DNA of 64,000 nt from CAYZJB01 sp964602985 (GCA_964602985.1 CAZRTJ010000014.1:33356-97355), one strand, 5' to 3'. Numbered from the stretch's first letter, positions 25,854-36,756 are shown. The notes: a model not told the origin generated them from the sequence alone. Numbers and translations are program-made.

Positions 25854-26813
25854 TTAAGCGTTCATCCGGAGTACGATGTTCCCGATCTTCTGACCGCTTG
25901 CCGCATAACGAAACGCTTCGGCAATTTCCCCCAGCGAAACAACCCGATCGATGACGGGCTTGAATTTCCCCCTGCTCAAAAGATCCGAGACGAACTTCAT
26001 ACTACGCGGGATATTGACCGGAACCGGAAACACGACCTTGCGGCTTCCGAAGATCCGCGTCGTGAGGGCAAGAAACGGATTTTCGTTGTGCGGCCCGAGC
26101 TCTGACGAGATGTACACGCCGCCTTTCACCAACAGCGGTTTGCACGCGGCAAAGGTGCTTTTGCCCACCGCATCGAAAACGAAATCATACGATCGGCCCG
26201 ATTTCGTGAAATCGTCTTTCGTAAAATCGATGATGTCGTCGGCGCCCAGCGATTGCACGAGATCTGCGTACGCTCCGGGACAAACCGCAGTCACCAATGC
26301 GCCCAGATGCTTTAGAAATTGCACGACTGCGGAACCGATGGCTCCGGTCGCCCCATTGACGAGCACGCGACAGCCCGTTCGGAGGTTGACCTTTGTGATG
26401 AAATTGTATGCGTAGTGCCCGCCTTCGATGCTCGAGGCCGCTTGTTCGAATGACATTCCGTCGGGAATTCTGTCGATGGCGTGATGTTCGGCGACCGTGA
26501 GAAATTCTGCGTGTGAGCGCGATCCTGTATCGTCAAACCCCCACACGTTGTCGCCGACTGTGAATCGCGTGACTTTATTTCCGACGGCTTCGACGACACC
26601 GGCGAAATCCGTTCCGGTCACCGGCACGCGCGGTTTCGGCCAACCGACCACGAGCTTCATGATCGCCGGCTTGCCGGTGAGAATCGCGCAATCGGTGCGA
26701 TTCACGGTTGTCGCGTGGACACGGACCAGCAATTCGTTCGGTTTGGGAACGGGTCGTGGGAGTTCCTCGATCCGGATGGGTTCCGTGTATGCGTAACGAA
26801 CGGCGGCTTTCAT
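25854..26813 (-). CDS. NAD(P)-dependent quinone oxidoreductase (zinc-free MDR family)
   Basis: A 319-residue medium-chain dehydrogenase/reductase. The start at 26813 (MKAAVRYAYTEPIRIEELPR) matches the family N-terminus; the longer frame upstream is not needed. The GroES-like domain contains VHATTVNRTDCAI and VTGTDFAGVVEAVG; the nucleotide domain has LVNGATGAIGSAVVQFLKHL with the glycine-rich loop. Structural-zinc cysteines are absent, placing it with NADPH:quinone or crotonyl-type reductases. The substrate is unknown. A decayed close relative lies at 45245-45798, so the family was duplicated in this genome. It is transcribed away from the restriction-modification locus. Confidence 0.88.
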   Translation of the reverse strand: MKAAVRYAYTEPIRIEELPRPVPKPNELLVRVHATTVNRTDCAILTGKPAIMKLVVGWPKPRVPVTGTDFAGVVEAVGNKVTRFTVGDNVWGFDDTGSRSHAEFLTVAEHHAIDRIPDGMSFEQAASSIEGGHYAYNFITKVNLRTGCRVLVNGATGAIGSAVVQFLKHLGALVTAVCPGAYADLVQSLGADDIIDFTKDDFTKSGRSYDFVFDAVGKSTFAACKPLLVKGGVYISSELGPHNENPFLALTTRIFGSRKVVFPVPVNIPRSMKFVSDLLSRGKFKPVIDRVVSLGEIAEAFRYAASGQKIGNIVLRMNA

Positions 26814-27104
26814 GGGTCTCGTCGGCTTTTTTTTAGATTTTATCAAATACGATGGGTAAAAGAAAGAGCGATACAATCCGACGCGGTTGCAACCGCGCCT
26901 CGGTGTCTTTGGAATTTTCTTTTTGACATGTGACGGCAAGTACTATGTTTCTGTGTTGCTTGCATAGCAAGGCTCTTGGGGAATGTCGCGAATACGATGT
27001 AACGATATATCCGATCGGGGTAGGGCTTTTCGGCGCTGGATGACAAATGCCGGACCCGGACTATTTCTTTTGTGAAGTGGAATCGGTAGAATACGGGTGG
27101 GTAA

Positions 27105-27824
27105 ATGAACTTAGCCCGCAGTGACCGAGAGGACGCATCGCCCGAAGTGGATCTGCCCATGAACTTCGTCAAATCCAAGCAACGTGTCGCCGACCACGGC
27201 GAAGTGTTCACCCCACCGTGGATGGTCGAGGCAATGCTCGACCTCGTGAAGGACGAGACGGAGCGGATAGATTCTCGCTTCCTTGAGCCTGCCTGTGGCA
27301 GTGGGAATTTTCTTGTGAAGATTCTCAGACGTAAGCTCGCCGCTGTCGAACTCAAATACGGCAACTCCGACTTTGAACGACAGCAATATTCCATGCTGGC
27401 TTTGATGTGCATCTACGGCATTGAGTTGCTGGAGGACAATATTGCAGAGTGCCGCTCGAATCTGCTGGAAATCCTGGCCGAATATCTGAACGTGGCTGAT
27501 TCTGATGAGACATACCATGCCGCTTCGTATGTATTGTCGCAGAATCTTGTTCACGGAGATGCTCTGAAGATGCGAACCCATGATGATCAGCCCATTACGT
27601 TTGCTGAGTGGGGTTACCTGGGCAAGGGCAAATTCCAGAGGCGCGACTTCCGCCTGGACGTTCTCACCCAATCGTCTGCTTACAGTGCGGAAGGTTCGCT
27701 TTTCGCCCATCTGGGCAAACACGAGATTTTCACGCCGACGAAGACCTATTCGCCGATGACGGTGAGTGAACTGGCAGCGTGCATGTTGCATCCAGGATCT
27801 GATGGGTCAGGAGGCGAGCGGTGA
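27105..27824 (+). CDS. Adenine-specific DNA methyltransferase, first component
   Basis: A 239-residue protein with VFTPPWMVEAMLDLV and the SAM-binding motif I as LEPACGSGNFLVKIL (residues 60-74), followed by YGIELLEDNIAECR. It has no NPPY catalytic motif, which is found in the second component at 28611. Small first components of this kind occur with Eco57I-like second components and a GIY-YIG/helicase R protein. It opens the locus. The start at 27105 was taken as the first ATG; a start at the internal Met near residue 19 is possible. Downstream lies a repeat and a GxxExxY gene rather than the partner methyltransferase, suggesting insertion. Confidence 0.82.
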   Translation: MNLARSDREDASPEVDLPMNFVKSKQRVADHGEVFTPPWMVEAMLDLVKDETERIDSRFLEPACGSGNFLVKILRRKLAAVELKYGNSDFERQQYSMLALMCIYGIELLEDNIAECRSNLLEILAEYLNVADSDETYHAASYVLSQNLVHGDALKMRTHDDQPITFAEWGYLGKGKFQRRDFRLDVLTQSSAYSAEGSLFAHLGKHEIFTPTKTYSPMTVSELAACMLHPGSDGSGGER

Positions 27825-27842
27825 ACAAAAAAAATCAAAGAG

Positions 27843-27918
27843 TCTCACGCGAAAAGACGCGAAGGACGCGAAAATTTAGCCGGCGGGATCTCACGCGAAA
27901 AGACGCGGAGGTCGCGAA
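27843..27918. repeat. Two 30-bp direct repeats before the GxxExxY gene
   Basis: Near-identical 30-base copies occur at 27843-27872 and 27889-27918; both begin CTCACGCGAAAAGACGCG after a T, and they differ at two or three positions. Similar GC-rich ACGCG motifs reappear in the tail of the GxxExxY gene, so they may be part of the sequence that travels with it. Confidence 0.75.
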
Positions 27919-27971
27919 GAATTCCTCGGTCGTGTATCACGTGAGTTCGTGAAAAAGCATGTGGAGGTGAT

Positions 27972-28436
27972 ATGAATGTAGAAGAGGTTTCAGCCGTTGT
28001 CGTGGACCGCGCTTACCGACTGCATGTTGAACTCGGCCCTGGTTTGCTGGAGTCGGTTTACGAAACAGTCCTGGCCCGAGTTTTGTCTGAGCAAGGCCTC
28101 AAGGTCGAACGGCAAAAGGTGGTTGAGTTTGAATATCACGGTATCCACTTCAACGATGGACTACGAGTTGACCTGATGATCGATAATCAGTTGATCGTCG
28201 AATTGAAATCGGTCGAGACATTGGCTCCGGTTCACAGTAAGCAGTTGCTCACCTATCTGCGATTACTGCACATGCCGCTTGGATTGCTTATCAATTTCGG
28301 GGCCGTCACGTTCAAAGAGGGCTGCAAAAGAATTGTCAATCAACATAAAGACATCGCGTCTTCGCGACTTCGCGTGAACCAGGCCCAACAACAGAGCGCA
28401 CGCGAAGGCGCGCAGCGCGCGGAGGAGAAGGGATGA
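27972..28436 (+). CDS. GxxExxY protein (PD-(D/E)XK-like)
   Basis: A 154-residue protein of the GxxExxY family. The name-giving motif is in HVELGPGLLESVYETVLARV. The nuclease-like core has LRVDLMIDNQLIVELK (Asp...Glu-x-Lys) and LLTYLRLLHMPLGLLINFG. GTGGAGGTGAT precedes the ATG. The last 25 residues (IASSRLRVNQAQQQ onward) translate the 178-base duplication described separately and are not part of the family domain. Activity of these proteins is unknown, but they are common in mobile and defence settings. It sits between the two methyltransferase genes. Its stop overlaps a decayed copy of the second methyltransferase start. Confidence 0.87.
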   Translation: MNVEEVSAVVVDRAYRLHVELGPGLLESVYETVLARVLSEQGLKVERQKVVEFEYHGIHFNDGLRVDLMIDNQLIVELKSVETLAPVHSKQLLTYLRLLHMPLGLLINFGAVTFKEGCKRIVNQHKDIASSRLRVNQAQQQSAREGAQRAEEKG

Positions 28437-28698
28437 AAAGCCATCTTCATCCGACCCGGTTATCTCCGCGTCTCCGCGTGAGACGTCGCAGGCACAATTC
28501 ACCCTGCGCGGTCGGAATCAACATAAAGACATCGCGTCTTCACGACTTCGCGTGAACCAGGCCCAACAACAGAGCGCACGCGAAGGCGCGAAGCGCGCGG
28601 AGGAGAAGGGATGAAAAAGCCATCTTCATCCGACCCGGTCTCCTCGCCCTCCACGTCTCCGCGTGAGACGTCGCAGGCACAATTCACCCTGCGCGGAC
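28338..28698. repeat. 178-bp tandem duplication covering a gene junction
   Basis: A block starting AATCAACATAAAGACATCGC at 28338 is repeated from 28516. Each copy spans the tail of GxxExxY-type sequence and the start of the second methyltransferase gene. In the first copy the methyltransferase start has lost one A (ATGAAAAGCC against ATGAAAAAGCC) and is out of frame; the second copy is the functional start at 28611. Confidence 0.88.
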
Positions 28699-30251
28699 GC
28701 AACCCGGACGTGCTCACGTGCATCGCGAATCTCTCCAACGACGAAGTATTCACACCGCCTGAACTCGCCAACCGGATGCTCGACACGCTGGCCGAGGCAT
28801 GGGCGGCGAATAACAAGGGCGCAAATATCTGGGCGGACAAGACCGTGAAGTTCCTCGACCCCTGTACGAAGTCGGGCGTGTTCCTGCGCGAGATTACGAG
28901 CCGACTCAACAAAGGGCTGGAACAGGAGATTCCGAATCTGGAAAAGCGCGTGAACCACATCCTGACCAGGCAGGTCTTCGGCATCGGCATCACGCAGATC
29001 ACCAGCCTGCTCGCGCGGCGCAGTGTGTATTGCTCCAAGCACGCCACCGGCAAACACTCCGTCGCCAAATCGTTCGCCAGCGACGATGGCAATATCTGGT
29101 TCAAGCGCATTGAGCACACGTGGGGTGAAACCAAGTGCGAATTTTGTGGTGCGCCGAAAGTAATATTGGACCGTGAGGCAGGAGTTGAAAACTACGCCTA
29201 TCCGTTTATTCACACCGACAACATCAAGACTCGGCTCACCGAGATATTTGGAGGCAATATGCAATTCGATGTCATCATCGGGAATCCGCCGTATCAGATG
29301 AAGGGAGGCGCGGGCGGTTCAAGCGATTCATCCATCTTTCATTTGTTTGTCCAACAGGCGCTCAAACTAGAACCACGGTTTCTCAGCATGGTTATGCCAT
29401 CACGATGGATGGCCGGAGGACGAGGTCTAGATGAATTTCGAGCGCAGATGCTCTCCAGCGGACACGTTCGTTTCCTGACTGACTTCCCTGACTCCGGCGA
29501 AGCATTTCCCGGCGTTCAAATCAAAGGCGGCGTTTGCTACTTCCTTTGGGACAACTCGCACAATGGCCCATGCAACGTGACGCGGGTAGCTGGCGGTGTT
29601 GAGCATCTTCAACAGAACCGCGTGCTAGGTGAATTTGATGTTTTTGTGCGCGACGAACGAGCCGTTGGAATTCTCAGAAAGGTTCTCGCAAAAAAAGAAC
29701 CGTCAATTCTTGAGCTTGTCTCTGGCGACACGCCGTTTGGCATTGCGACCAATTTCGAGGAATGGAGCGAGAAACGCGGCGCAGGTTTGATAGTGCTACA
29801 CTTGATCCAAAAGGGCAAACGCACAGTCGGTTTCATGAAACGAGACGCCATCCGCAAGAACACCGCCGCGATTGATGCTTGGAAAGTGCTAGTGCCAGAA
29901 GCCTACGGTGCGGGCGAGACGTTTCCCCATCAAATTCTTGGCAAGGAAATCGTGGCAGCACCCCCATCCGCTTGCACTCAATCCTATCTCGTTGTTTCAC
30001 CCTTTCAGTCGGAGCGCGCGGCTCGAAGTTTTGCGAGCTACTACCGCACGCGGTTTTTCCGCTTTCTCGTGTCATTGCGAAAGATTACCCAACACGCACT
30101 GCGTTCAACTTACTCGTGGATTCCGCAGCAGGCTTGGAATCGAACGTGGACAGACGAACTGCTCTACAAGAAATACGGCATCACAAAGAAAGAGATTGAG
30201 TTCATCAACAGCATGATTCGTCCGATGGGCGAGAGCGAAAGCGATGAGTAA
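28611..30251 (+). CDS. Adenine-specific DNA methyltransferase, Eco57I-like second component
   Basis: A 546-residue N6-adenine methyltransferase. VFTPPELANRML precedes the SAM-binding motif I variant LDPCTKSGVFLREI (residues 82-95). The catalytic motif IV NPPY is at 225-228 within FDVIIGNPPYQMKGG. A CxxC pair (CEFCGAP, 176-179) and Cys141 may bind zinc. The C-terminal half, with RWMAGGRGLDEFRAQML and KGGVCYFLW, corresponds to the target-recognition part. GGAGAAGGG lies upstream. Together with the 27105 gene and the R protein at 34134 it should form a restriction-modification system. Its stop overlaps by eight bases the first of five R-gene starts. Confidence 0.9.
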   Translation: MKKPSSSDPVSSPSTSPRETSQAQFTLRGRNPDVLTCIANLSNDEVFTPPELANRMLDTLAEAWAANNKGANIWADKTVKFLDPCTKSGVFLREITSRLNKGLEQEIPNLEKRVNHILTRQVFGIGITQITSLLARRSVYCSKHATGKHSVAKSFASDDGNIWFKRIEHTWGETKCEFCGAPKVILDREAGVENYAYPFIHTDNIKTRLTEIFGGNMQFDVIIGNPPYQMKGGAGGSSDSSIFHLFVQQALKLEPRFLSMVMPSRWMAGGRGLDEFRAQMLSSGHVRFLTDFPDSGEAFPGVQIKGGVCYFLWDNSHNGPCNVTRVAGGVEHLQQNRVLGEFDVFVRDERAVGILRKVLAKKEPSILELVSGDTPFGIATNFEEWSEKRGAGLIVLHLIQKGKRTVGFMKRDAIRKNTAAIDAWKVLVPEAYGAGETFPHQILGKEIVAAPPSACTQSYLVVSPFQSERAARSFASYYRTRFFRFLVSLRKITQHALRSTYSWIPQQAWNRTWTDELLYKKYGITKKEIEFINSMIRPMGESESDE

Positions 30252-30330
30252 GACCATCGAAGAAATCCTCGCACCGAAGCTGGAGACCGGGCCTCGAATG
30301 TACGCGTACTCGATCAGCGACAAGACACAT
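30244..30330 (+). pseudogene. R-gene 5-prime fragment A, cut by IS copy 1
   Basis: ATGAGTAAGACC opens MSKTIEEILAPKLETGPRMY then AYSISDKTH, homologous to the first 30 residues of the intact R protein (34134). It overlaps the end of the second methyltransferase by eight bases. Homology stops at 30330 where the 654-bp element begins. Many codon differences from the intact copy show it is an old or separately acquired allele. Confidence 0.85.
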
Positions 30331-30984
30331 GTTTCAGCGCCAAAGGCGCGACTCAAGTCCACCCCGGGGCATCGCCCTGGGTATCCAAACAACAATACAA
30401 ACCAAGCCCTGAAAGGGCGGCCCAGACCATGCCTCAGTCCCTCGCGCGTCTTCATGTTCATCTCGTTTTCAGTACCAAACATCGCACACGCCTCATCACC
30501 AACTCTGTACGCAATTCGTTGCACGCCTACATGGCCACCGTACTGCAAAATCTGGGATGCCCTCCAGTACTTATCAATTCCGTCGAAGACCACGTTCACA
30601 TCCTTTTTGAACTTGCCCGCACAGTGTCCGTCAGCCAGGCGGTCGAAGACGTCAAAAAATCCTCGTCGAAATGGATCAAAACACAGGGGGATGAATTTGG
30701 CGAATTTGCGTGGCAAGCGGGTTACGGGGCGTTTGCCGTCAGCGAATCCGCCGTGCCATCCGTTCGCGATTACATCGCCGTGCAACAGGAACATCACCGT
30801 CGCAAATCGTTCCAGGAGGAATACCGCGTGTTTTTGGAGCGCCACGGCATCGCGTTCGATGAACGGTATGTGTGGGATTGAAGGGCGCATTGGAGCGCCC
30901 TTTCAGGGCTCAGTTTCTTTTATTCACGTAATACCCAGGGCGTTGCCCTGGGTTGGTACGGCCCGCCCCGTTGGGGCTCGTCTC
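30331..30984 (+). mobile_element. IS200/IS605-like element, copy 1 (654 bp)
   Basis: The element contains one tyrosine transposase gene and is bordered by small GC hairpins: left GCGCC-AAA-GGCGC, a CCCCGGGGC-like arm facing GCCCTGGG and GCCCT-GAA-AGGGC; right GGGCGC/GCGCCC, CCCAGGGC-GTT-GCCCTGGG and GCCCC-GTT-GGGGC. Left and right limits are set by where R-gene homology ends (30330) and where a Fic-gene tail begins (30985). A nearly identical copy of exactly the same length lies at 32313-32966. No target duplication is seen, as expected for this class. Confidence 0.85.
30429..30881 (+). CDS. tnpA: IS200-like tyrosine (Y1) transposase, copy 1
   Basis: A 150-residue HUH single-strand transposase. 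HVHLVFSTKHR is the first strand, VEDHVHILFEL carries the metal-binding HUH pair (His55, His57), and RDYIAVQQEHH holds the catalytic tyrosine (Tyr115) in a YIxxQ helix. Length and motifs fit short TnpA proteins of IS200/IS605 type that move without an accessory gene. It differs from copy 2 by one residue near the end (Phe143 here, Tyr there), so the two copies separated very recently. Confidence 0.92.
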   Translation: MPQSLARLHVHLVFSTKHRTRLITNSVRNSLHAYMATVLQNLGCPPVLINSVEDHVHILFELARTVSVSQAVEDVKKSSSKWIKTQGDEFGEFAWQAGYGAFAVSESAVPSVRDYIAVQQEHHRRKSFQEEYRVFLERHGIAFDERYVWD

Positions 30985-30998
30985 ATTGAGAGACCGTC

Positions 30999-31142
30999 AT
31001 GAGCAAACCCACCATCGAAGAAATCCTCGCGCCGAAGCCGAAGCCGCATCGGACAATGAGGAATGCGCCTATGGATCAGATGGGCGCAGATAAGATTGAG
31101 TTGACGACAATTTGTCGACAACTGGAGGTGACGAATGAGTAA
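30999..31142 (+). pseudogene. R-gene 5-prime fragment C
   Basis: ATGAGCAAACCCACC encodes MSKPTIEEILAPKPK, the R-protein start, then diverges into unrelated residues and stops after 47 codons. The 14 bases before the ATG (ATTGAGAGACCGTC) encode the terminal residues of a Fic gene, as found before the intact R gene. The frame ends eight bases into the BRO fragment at 31135. Confidence 0.82.
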
Positions 31143-31368
31143 GGAACACGCGCTGGCCGTTTTTGAGATCTTCAAGATTCGCCGGGTGTATGACGAAAAG
31201 TTCGAGACGTGGTATTTCTCCGTCGTGGACATCGTCGCGGCGTTGATTCAACAGCCGGACTTTCAAGCCGCCAGGAACTATTGGAAAGTGCTGAAGAATC
31301 GGTTGAAGAAGGAAGGCAGCGAGTCGGTTACAAAATGTAACCGACTGAAACAACCTCCTGCATCATAA
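31135..31368 (+). pseudogene. N-terminal fragment of a BRO-family protein
   Basis: The 77-residue frame (ALAVFEIFKIRRVYDEKFET, then WYFSVVDIVAALIQQPDFQA) is clearly related to the first 75 residues of the complete BRO protein that follows at 31382 and stops at the matching TKCNRLK segment. A real short peptide could be made, but it lacks the rest of the domain. It is a partial tandem duplicate, diverged at many positions, and its start overlaps R fragment C. Confidence 0.75.
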
Positions 31369-31381
31369 AGGAGATGTGATT

Positions 31382-32233
31382 ATGAAAAACAAACGAGCTT
31401 TGGTGGCTTTTGAGAAACATGCGATTCGCCGGTATTTCGACGAGAAATCTGAAACATGGTACTTCTCCGTGGTTGATGTGGTGGCGGCGTTGACGGATAG
31501 CCTGAATCCGGCGGTTTACTGGCGAGTGCTGAAAAAACGGCTGAAAGACGAGGGTGCCGGCGAAACCGTTACAAAATGTAACGGGTTGAGAATGCCGTCA
31601 GCCGACGGGAAAATGCGCCTGACCGACATGGCTGACACGGAAACCTTGCTTCGCCTGATTCAGTCCATCCCATCGCCAAAAGCCGAACCGTTCAAGCAGT
31701 GGCTGGCCAAGGTGGGCTACGAGCGGATTCAGGACATGAGTGACCCGGCCCGTTCGCTCGACCGCGCCCGCGAGTATTGGCAAAAGCATGGCCGCAGCGA
31801 GAAGTGGATCCAACAACGGATGATGGGACAGGAGACGCGCAACAAGCTCACCGACTACTGGAAGGATCACGACATCAAGGGCGAGGAGGAGTTCGCAATG
31901 CTCACCAACATCATTCATCAGGAATGGAGCGGCGTTTCGGTCAAAGCGCACAAACACCTCAAGGGACTCAAGCAGCAGAACCTGCGCGATCACATGAGCG
32001 AAGCGGAGTTGATCTTTACCGCCTTGGCGGAACTTTCCACCCGCCAGATCGCCGAGAGCGAGCAGGCGACCGGTATGGGCGAAAACGCGGACGCCGGGCG
32101 GAAGGGCGGACGCATCGCGAAGAAGGCACGCCGCGAACTCGAACAAAAGACGGGCAAGAGCGTGGTAACCGGGGAGAACTTCCTGCCGCCGGTCAAAAAA
32201 ACGAAAACATTGAAGAAGCCTGAGGATGAATAA
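31382..32233 (+). CDS. BRO-family / phage antirepressor-like protein
   Basis: A 283-residue protein. The N-terminal BRO domain has RRYFDEKSETWYFSVVDVVA and YWRVLKKRLKDEG, followed by a helical middle (LLRLIQSIPSPKAEPFKQWL and WLAKVGYERIQDMSDPA) and a region with KWIQQRMMGQETRNKLTDYW plus a basic C-terminus (RKGGRIAKKARRELEQKTGK). Such proteins are frequent between methyltransferase and R genes and in prophages; a regulatory, DNA-binding role is usual. ATG at 31382 has AAAGGAG upstream. Its last eight bases contain the start of R fragment B. Confidence 0.85.
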   Translation: MKNKRALVAFEKHAIRRYFDEKSETWYFSVVDVVAALTDSLNPAVYWRVLKKRLKDEGAGETVTKCNGLRMPSADGKMRLTDMADTETLLRLIQSIPSPKAEPFKQWLAKVGYERIQDMSDPARSLDRAREYWQKHGRSEKWIQQRMMGQETRNKLTDYWKDHDIKGEEEFAMLTNIIHQEWSGVSVKAHKHLKGLKQQNLRDHMSEAELIFTALAELSTRQIAESEQATGMGENADAGRKGGRIAKKARRELEQKTGKSVVTGENFLPPVKKTKTLKKPEDE

Positions 32234-32312
32234 GACCATCGACGAAATCCTGACGCCGAAGCCGGAAGCCCGGCCGCGCATCTACGCCTACGCGATCAGC
32301 GACAAGACACAT
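32226..32312 (+). pseudogene. R-gene 5-prime fragment B, cut by IS copy 2
   Basis: ATGAATAAGACC opens MNKTIDEILTPKPEARPRIY then AYAISDKTH and runs into the second IS at the same codon as fragment A. It overlaps the BRO stop by eight bases, the same geometry as fragment A over the methyltransferase stop. Its codons differ from those of A, C, D and the intact gene. Confidence 0.85.
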
Positions 32313-32966
32313 GTTTCAGCGCCATCGGCGCGACACAACTCCACCCCAGGGCATCGCCCTGGGTATCCAAACAACAATACAAACCAAGCCCTGAAAGGGC
32401 GGCCCAGACCATGCCTCAGTCCCTCGCGCGTCTTCATGTTCATCTCGTTTTCAGTACCAAACATCGCACACGCCTCATCACCAACTCTGTACGCAATTCG
32501 TTGCACGCCTACATGGCCACCGTACTGCAAAATCTGGGATGCCCTCCAGTACTTATCAATTCCGTCGAAGACCACGTTCACATCCTTTTTGAACTTGCCC
32601 GCACAGTGTCCGTCAGCCAGGCGGTCGAAGACGTCAAAAAATCCTCGTCGAAATGGATCAAAACACAGGGGGATGAATTTGGCGAATTTGCGTGGCAAGC
32701 GGGTTACGGGGCGTTTGCCGTCAGCGAATCCGCCGTGCCATCCGTTCGCGATTACATCGCCGTGCAACAGGAACATCACCGTCGCAAATCGTTCCAGGAG
32801 GAATACCGCGTGTTTTTGGAGCGCCACGGCATCGCGTACGATGAACGGTATGTATGGGATTGAAGGGCGCATTGGAGCGCCCCTTCAGGGCTCAGTTTCT
32901 TCTTTTCACGTAATACCCAGGGCGTTGCCCTGGGTTGGTACAGCCCGCCCCGTTGGGGCTTGTCTC
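32313..32966 (+). mobile_element. IS200/IS605-like element, copy 2 (654 bp)
   Basis: Same length and almost the same sequence as the element at 30331-30984, in the same orientation and at the same codon of an R-gene start. Differences include the loop of the left-most hairpin (ATC instead of AAA) with both stem arms unchanged, and a perfect CCCAGGGC-ATC-GCCCTGGG where copy 1 has a mismatched arm. Confidence 0.85.
32411..32863 (+). CDS. tnpA: IS200-like tyrosine (Y1) transposase, copy 2
   Basis: A 150-residue HUH transposase identical to copy 1 (30429-30881) except for Tyr instead of Phe at position 143. The HVH pair at 55-57 and the YIxxQ tyrosine at 115 are intact, so it should be active. 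The frame of the upstream R fragment B also reads through the whole element in another phase and ends in a Fic-like LIERPS tail, but that long product is an artefact. Confidence 0.92.
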   Translation: MPQSLARLHVHLVFSTKHRTRLITNSVRNSLHAYMATVLQNLGCPPVLINSVEDHVHILFELARTVSVSQAVEDVKKSSSKWIKTQGDEFGEFAWQAGYGAFAVSESAVPSVRDYIAVQQEHHRRKSFQEEYRVFLERHGIAYDERYVWD

Positions 32967-32980
32967 ATTGAGAGGCCGTC

Positions 32981-33109
32981 ATGAGCAAGCCCACCATCGA
33001 AGAAATTCTCGCGCCGAAGCCGGAGGCCAGGCCTCGAATCTACGCCTACGCGAACAGCGACAAGGCGCACGCGGGACTGCTCATCAGGATGCGGACAGAA
33101 AGGCCATGA
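32981..33109 (+). pseudogene. R-gene 5-prime fragment D, overlapping fic
   Basis: ATGAGCAAGCCC encodes MSKPTIEEILAPKPEARPRI then YAYANSDKAHAGLL, matching the intact R start to residue 34, then eight unrelated residues and a stop. The TGA overlaps the ATG of fic (ATGA), so the fragment could act as a leader peptide that couples translation into fic. It is preceded by ATTGAGAGGCCGTC, the tail of a lost Fic gene. Confidence 0.83.
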
Positions 33110-34133
33110 CACCATTGAAGAAATTCTATTCAGAAAACCCAAAGTGGTATGAGAAGATCGGCGACATCCACGCACTGCTTGAGCGCGTCAAAATCAGCGA
33201 GGAGCAATCCGGCGACGTATTGCAACTGCGCAAGCGTTCTCGCATTCTGTCCATTCACGCCTCCACCGCCATCGAAGGTAACCGGCTCACCCTGAGCCAG
33301 GTCACCGATGTGATCAATGGCAAACCGGTTTTGGGAGCGCTCAAAGACATCAAAGAAGTGCAAAATGCCTGGCATGCGTACAACGAAATGACCGGCTATG
33401 ATCCATGGTCAGCGGAGGACTTGCTGAAAGCCCACGCGCACCTGACGGATGAACTGATCGAGGAGTCGGGCCGGTTCCGGACAGTCGGCGTTCAGGTTGT
33501 ACGCGGCGATGGCGTGGTGATGCACCAGGGCTTGTCGGCGCCCGAAGTTCCGGCACTCGTCGGACAACTCCTCAACTGGGGAAAGACCGACGAAGCACAC
33601 GCGATTATCAAGAGTTCCGCCGTCCACTACATGCTCGAATACATCCATCCCTTCCGCGACGGCAATGGCCGGATCGGGAGACTGTGGCAGACGCTGATCC
33701 TGTCCCGATGGAATCCACTGTTTACATGGATGCCGGTGGAAACACTGGTTCACCACAACCAGGCGTTGTACTACAAGGCCTTGCAGGATTCGCACGCAGG
33801 CAACGTAGATTGCCGTCCATTCATCGACTTCATGGTCGATGCGATCGCCAATTCGCTCTACAAATTCATTGATGTTGCGACGGAAACGGCCGCCAATGTC
33901 CCTGTAAATGTCCCTGTAAATGTCCCTGTAAATGACGGTTTGAGCGATGTTTCGGCCAAAATTCTCATTTTGTTGCGCGCCAATCCCAAAGCGACCGCGC
34001 AGAAGATGGGGCTCGCGCTGGGGGTAACCGACAAGACGATCAAGCGCCATCTAAAAGCACTTCGCGAAGCGGGCCGAATCAGACGGGTTGGTTCCGACAA
34101 AGCGGGGCACTGGGAAATCATTGAGAGGCCGTC

Positions 34134-34137
<4 letters not shown>
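33106..34137 (+). CDS. Fic-family AMP transferase with winged-helix tail
   Basis: A 343-residue Fic protein. The catalytic motif HPFRDGNGRIGR starts at His181. The N-terminal inhibitory helix STAIEGN (Ser53-Glu57-Gly58) marks the self-inhibited class. A three-fold 12-base repeat (33895-33930, coding NVPV) forms the linker to a C-terminal winged-helix domain (LRANPKATAQKMGLALGVTD, then TIKRHLKALREAGRIRR). Fic enzymes transfer AMP or related groups from nucleotides to proteins. Frequent neighbours are restriction-modification genes, as here. The start at 33106 overlaps R fragment D, and the stop overlaps the intact R gene, both as ATGA. Confidence 0.9.
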
Positions 34138-36698
<2,561 letters not shown>

Positions 36699-36756
36699 CT
36701 GGCAGGACGGCGCCGTCTGACGGCTTGAAGTTAGACATCCATACCGAGGAATGAAC

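Noticed and set aside
30244..31002. A 252-codon frame beginning in R fragment A and reading through the IS to a Fic-like end (and its twin at 32226)
   Set aside because: It is an R relic continuing out of frame through the transposase gene; the transposase reads in a different frame with intact motifs.
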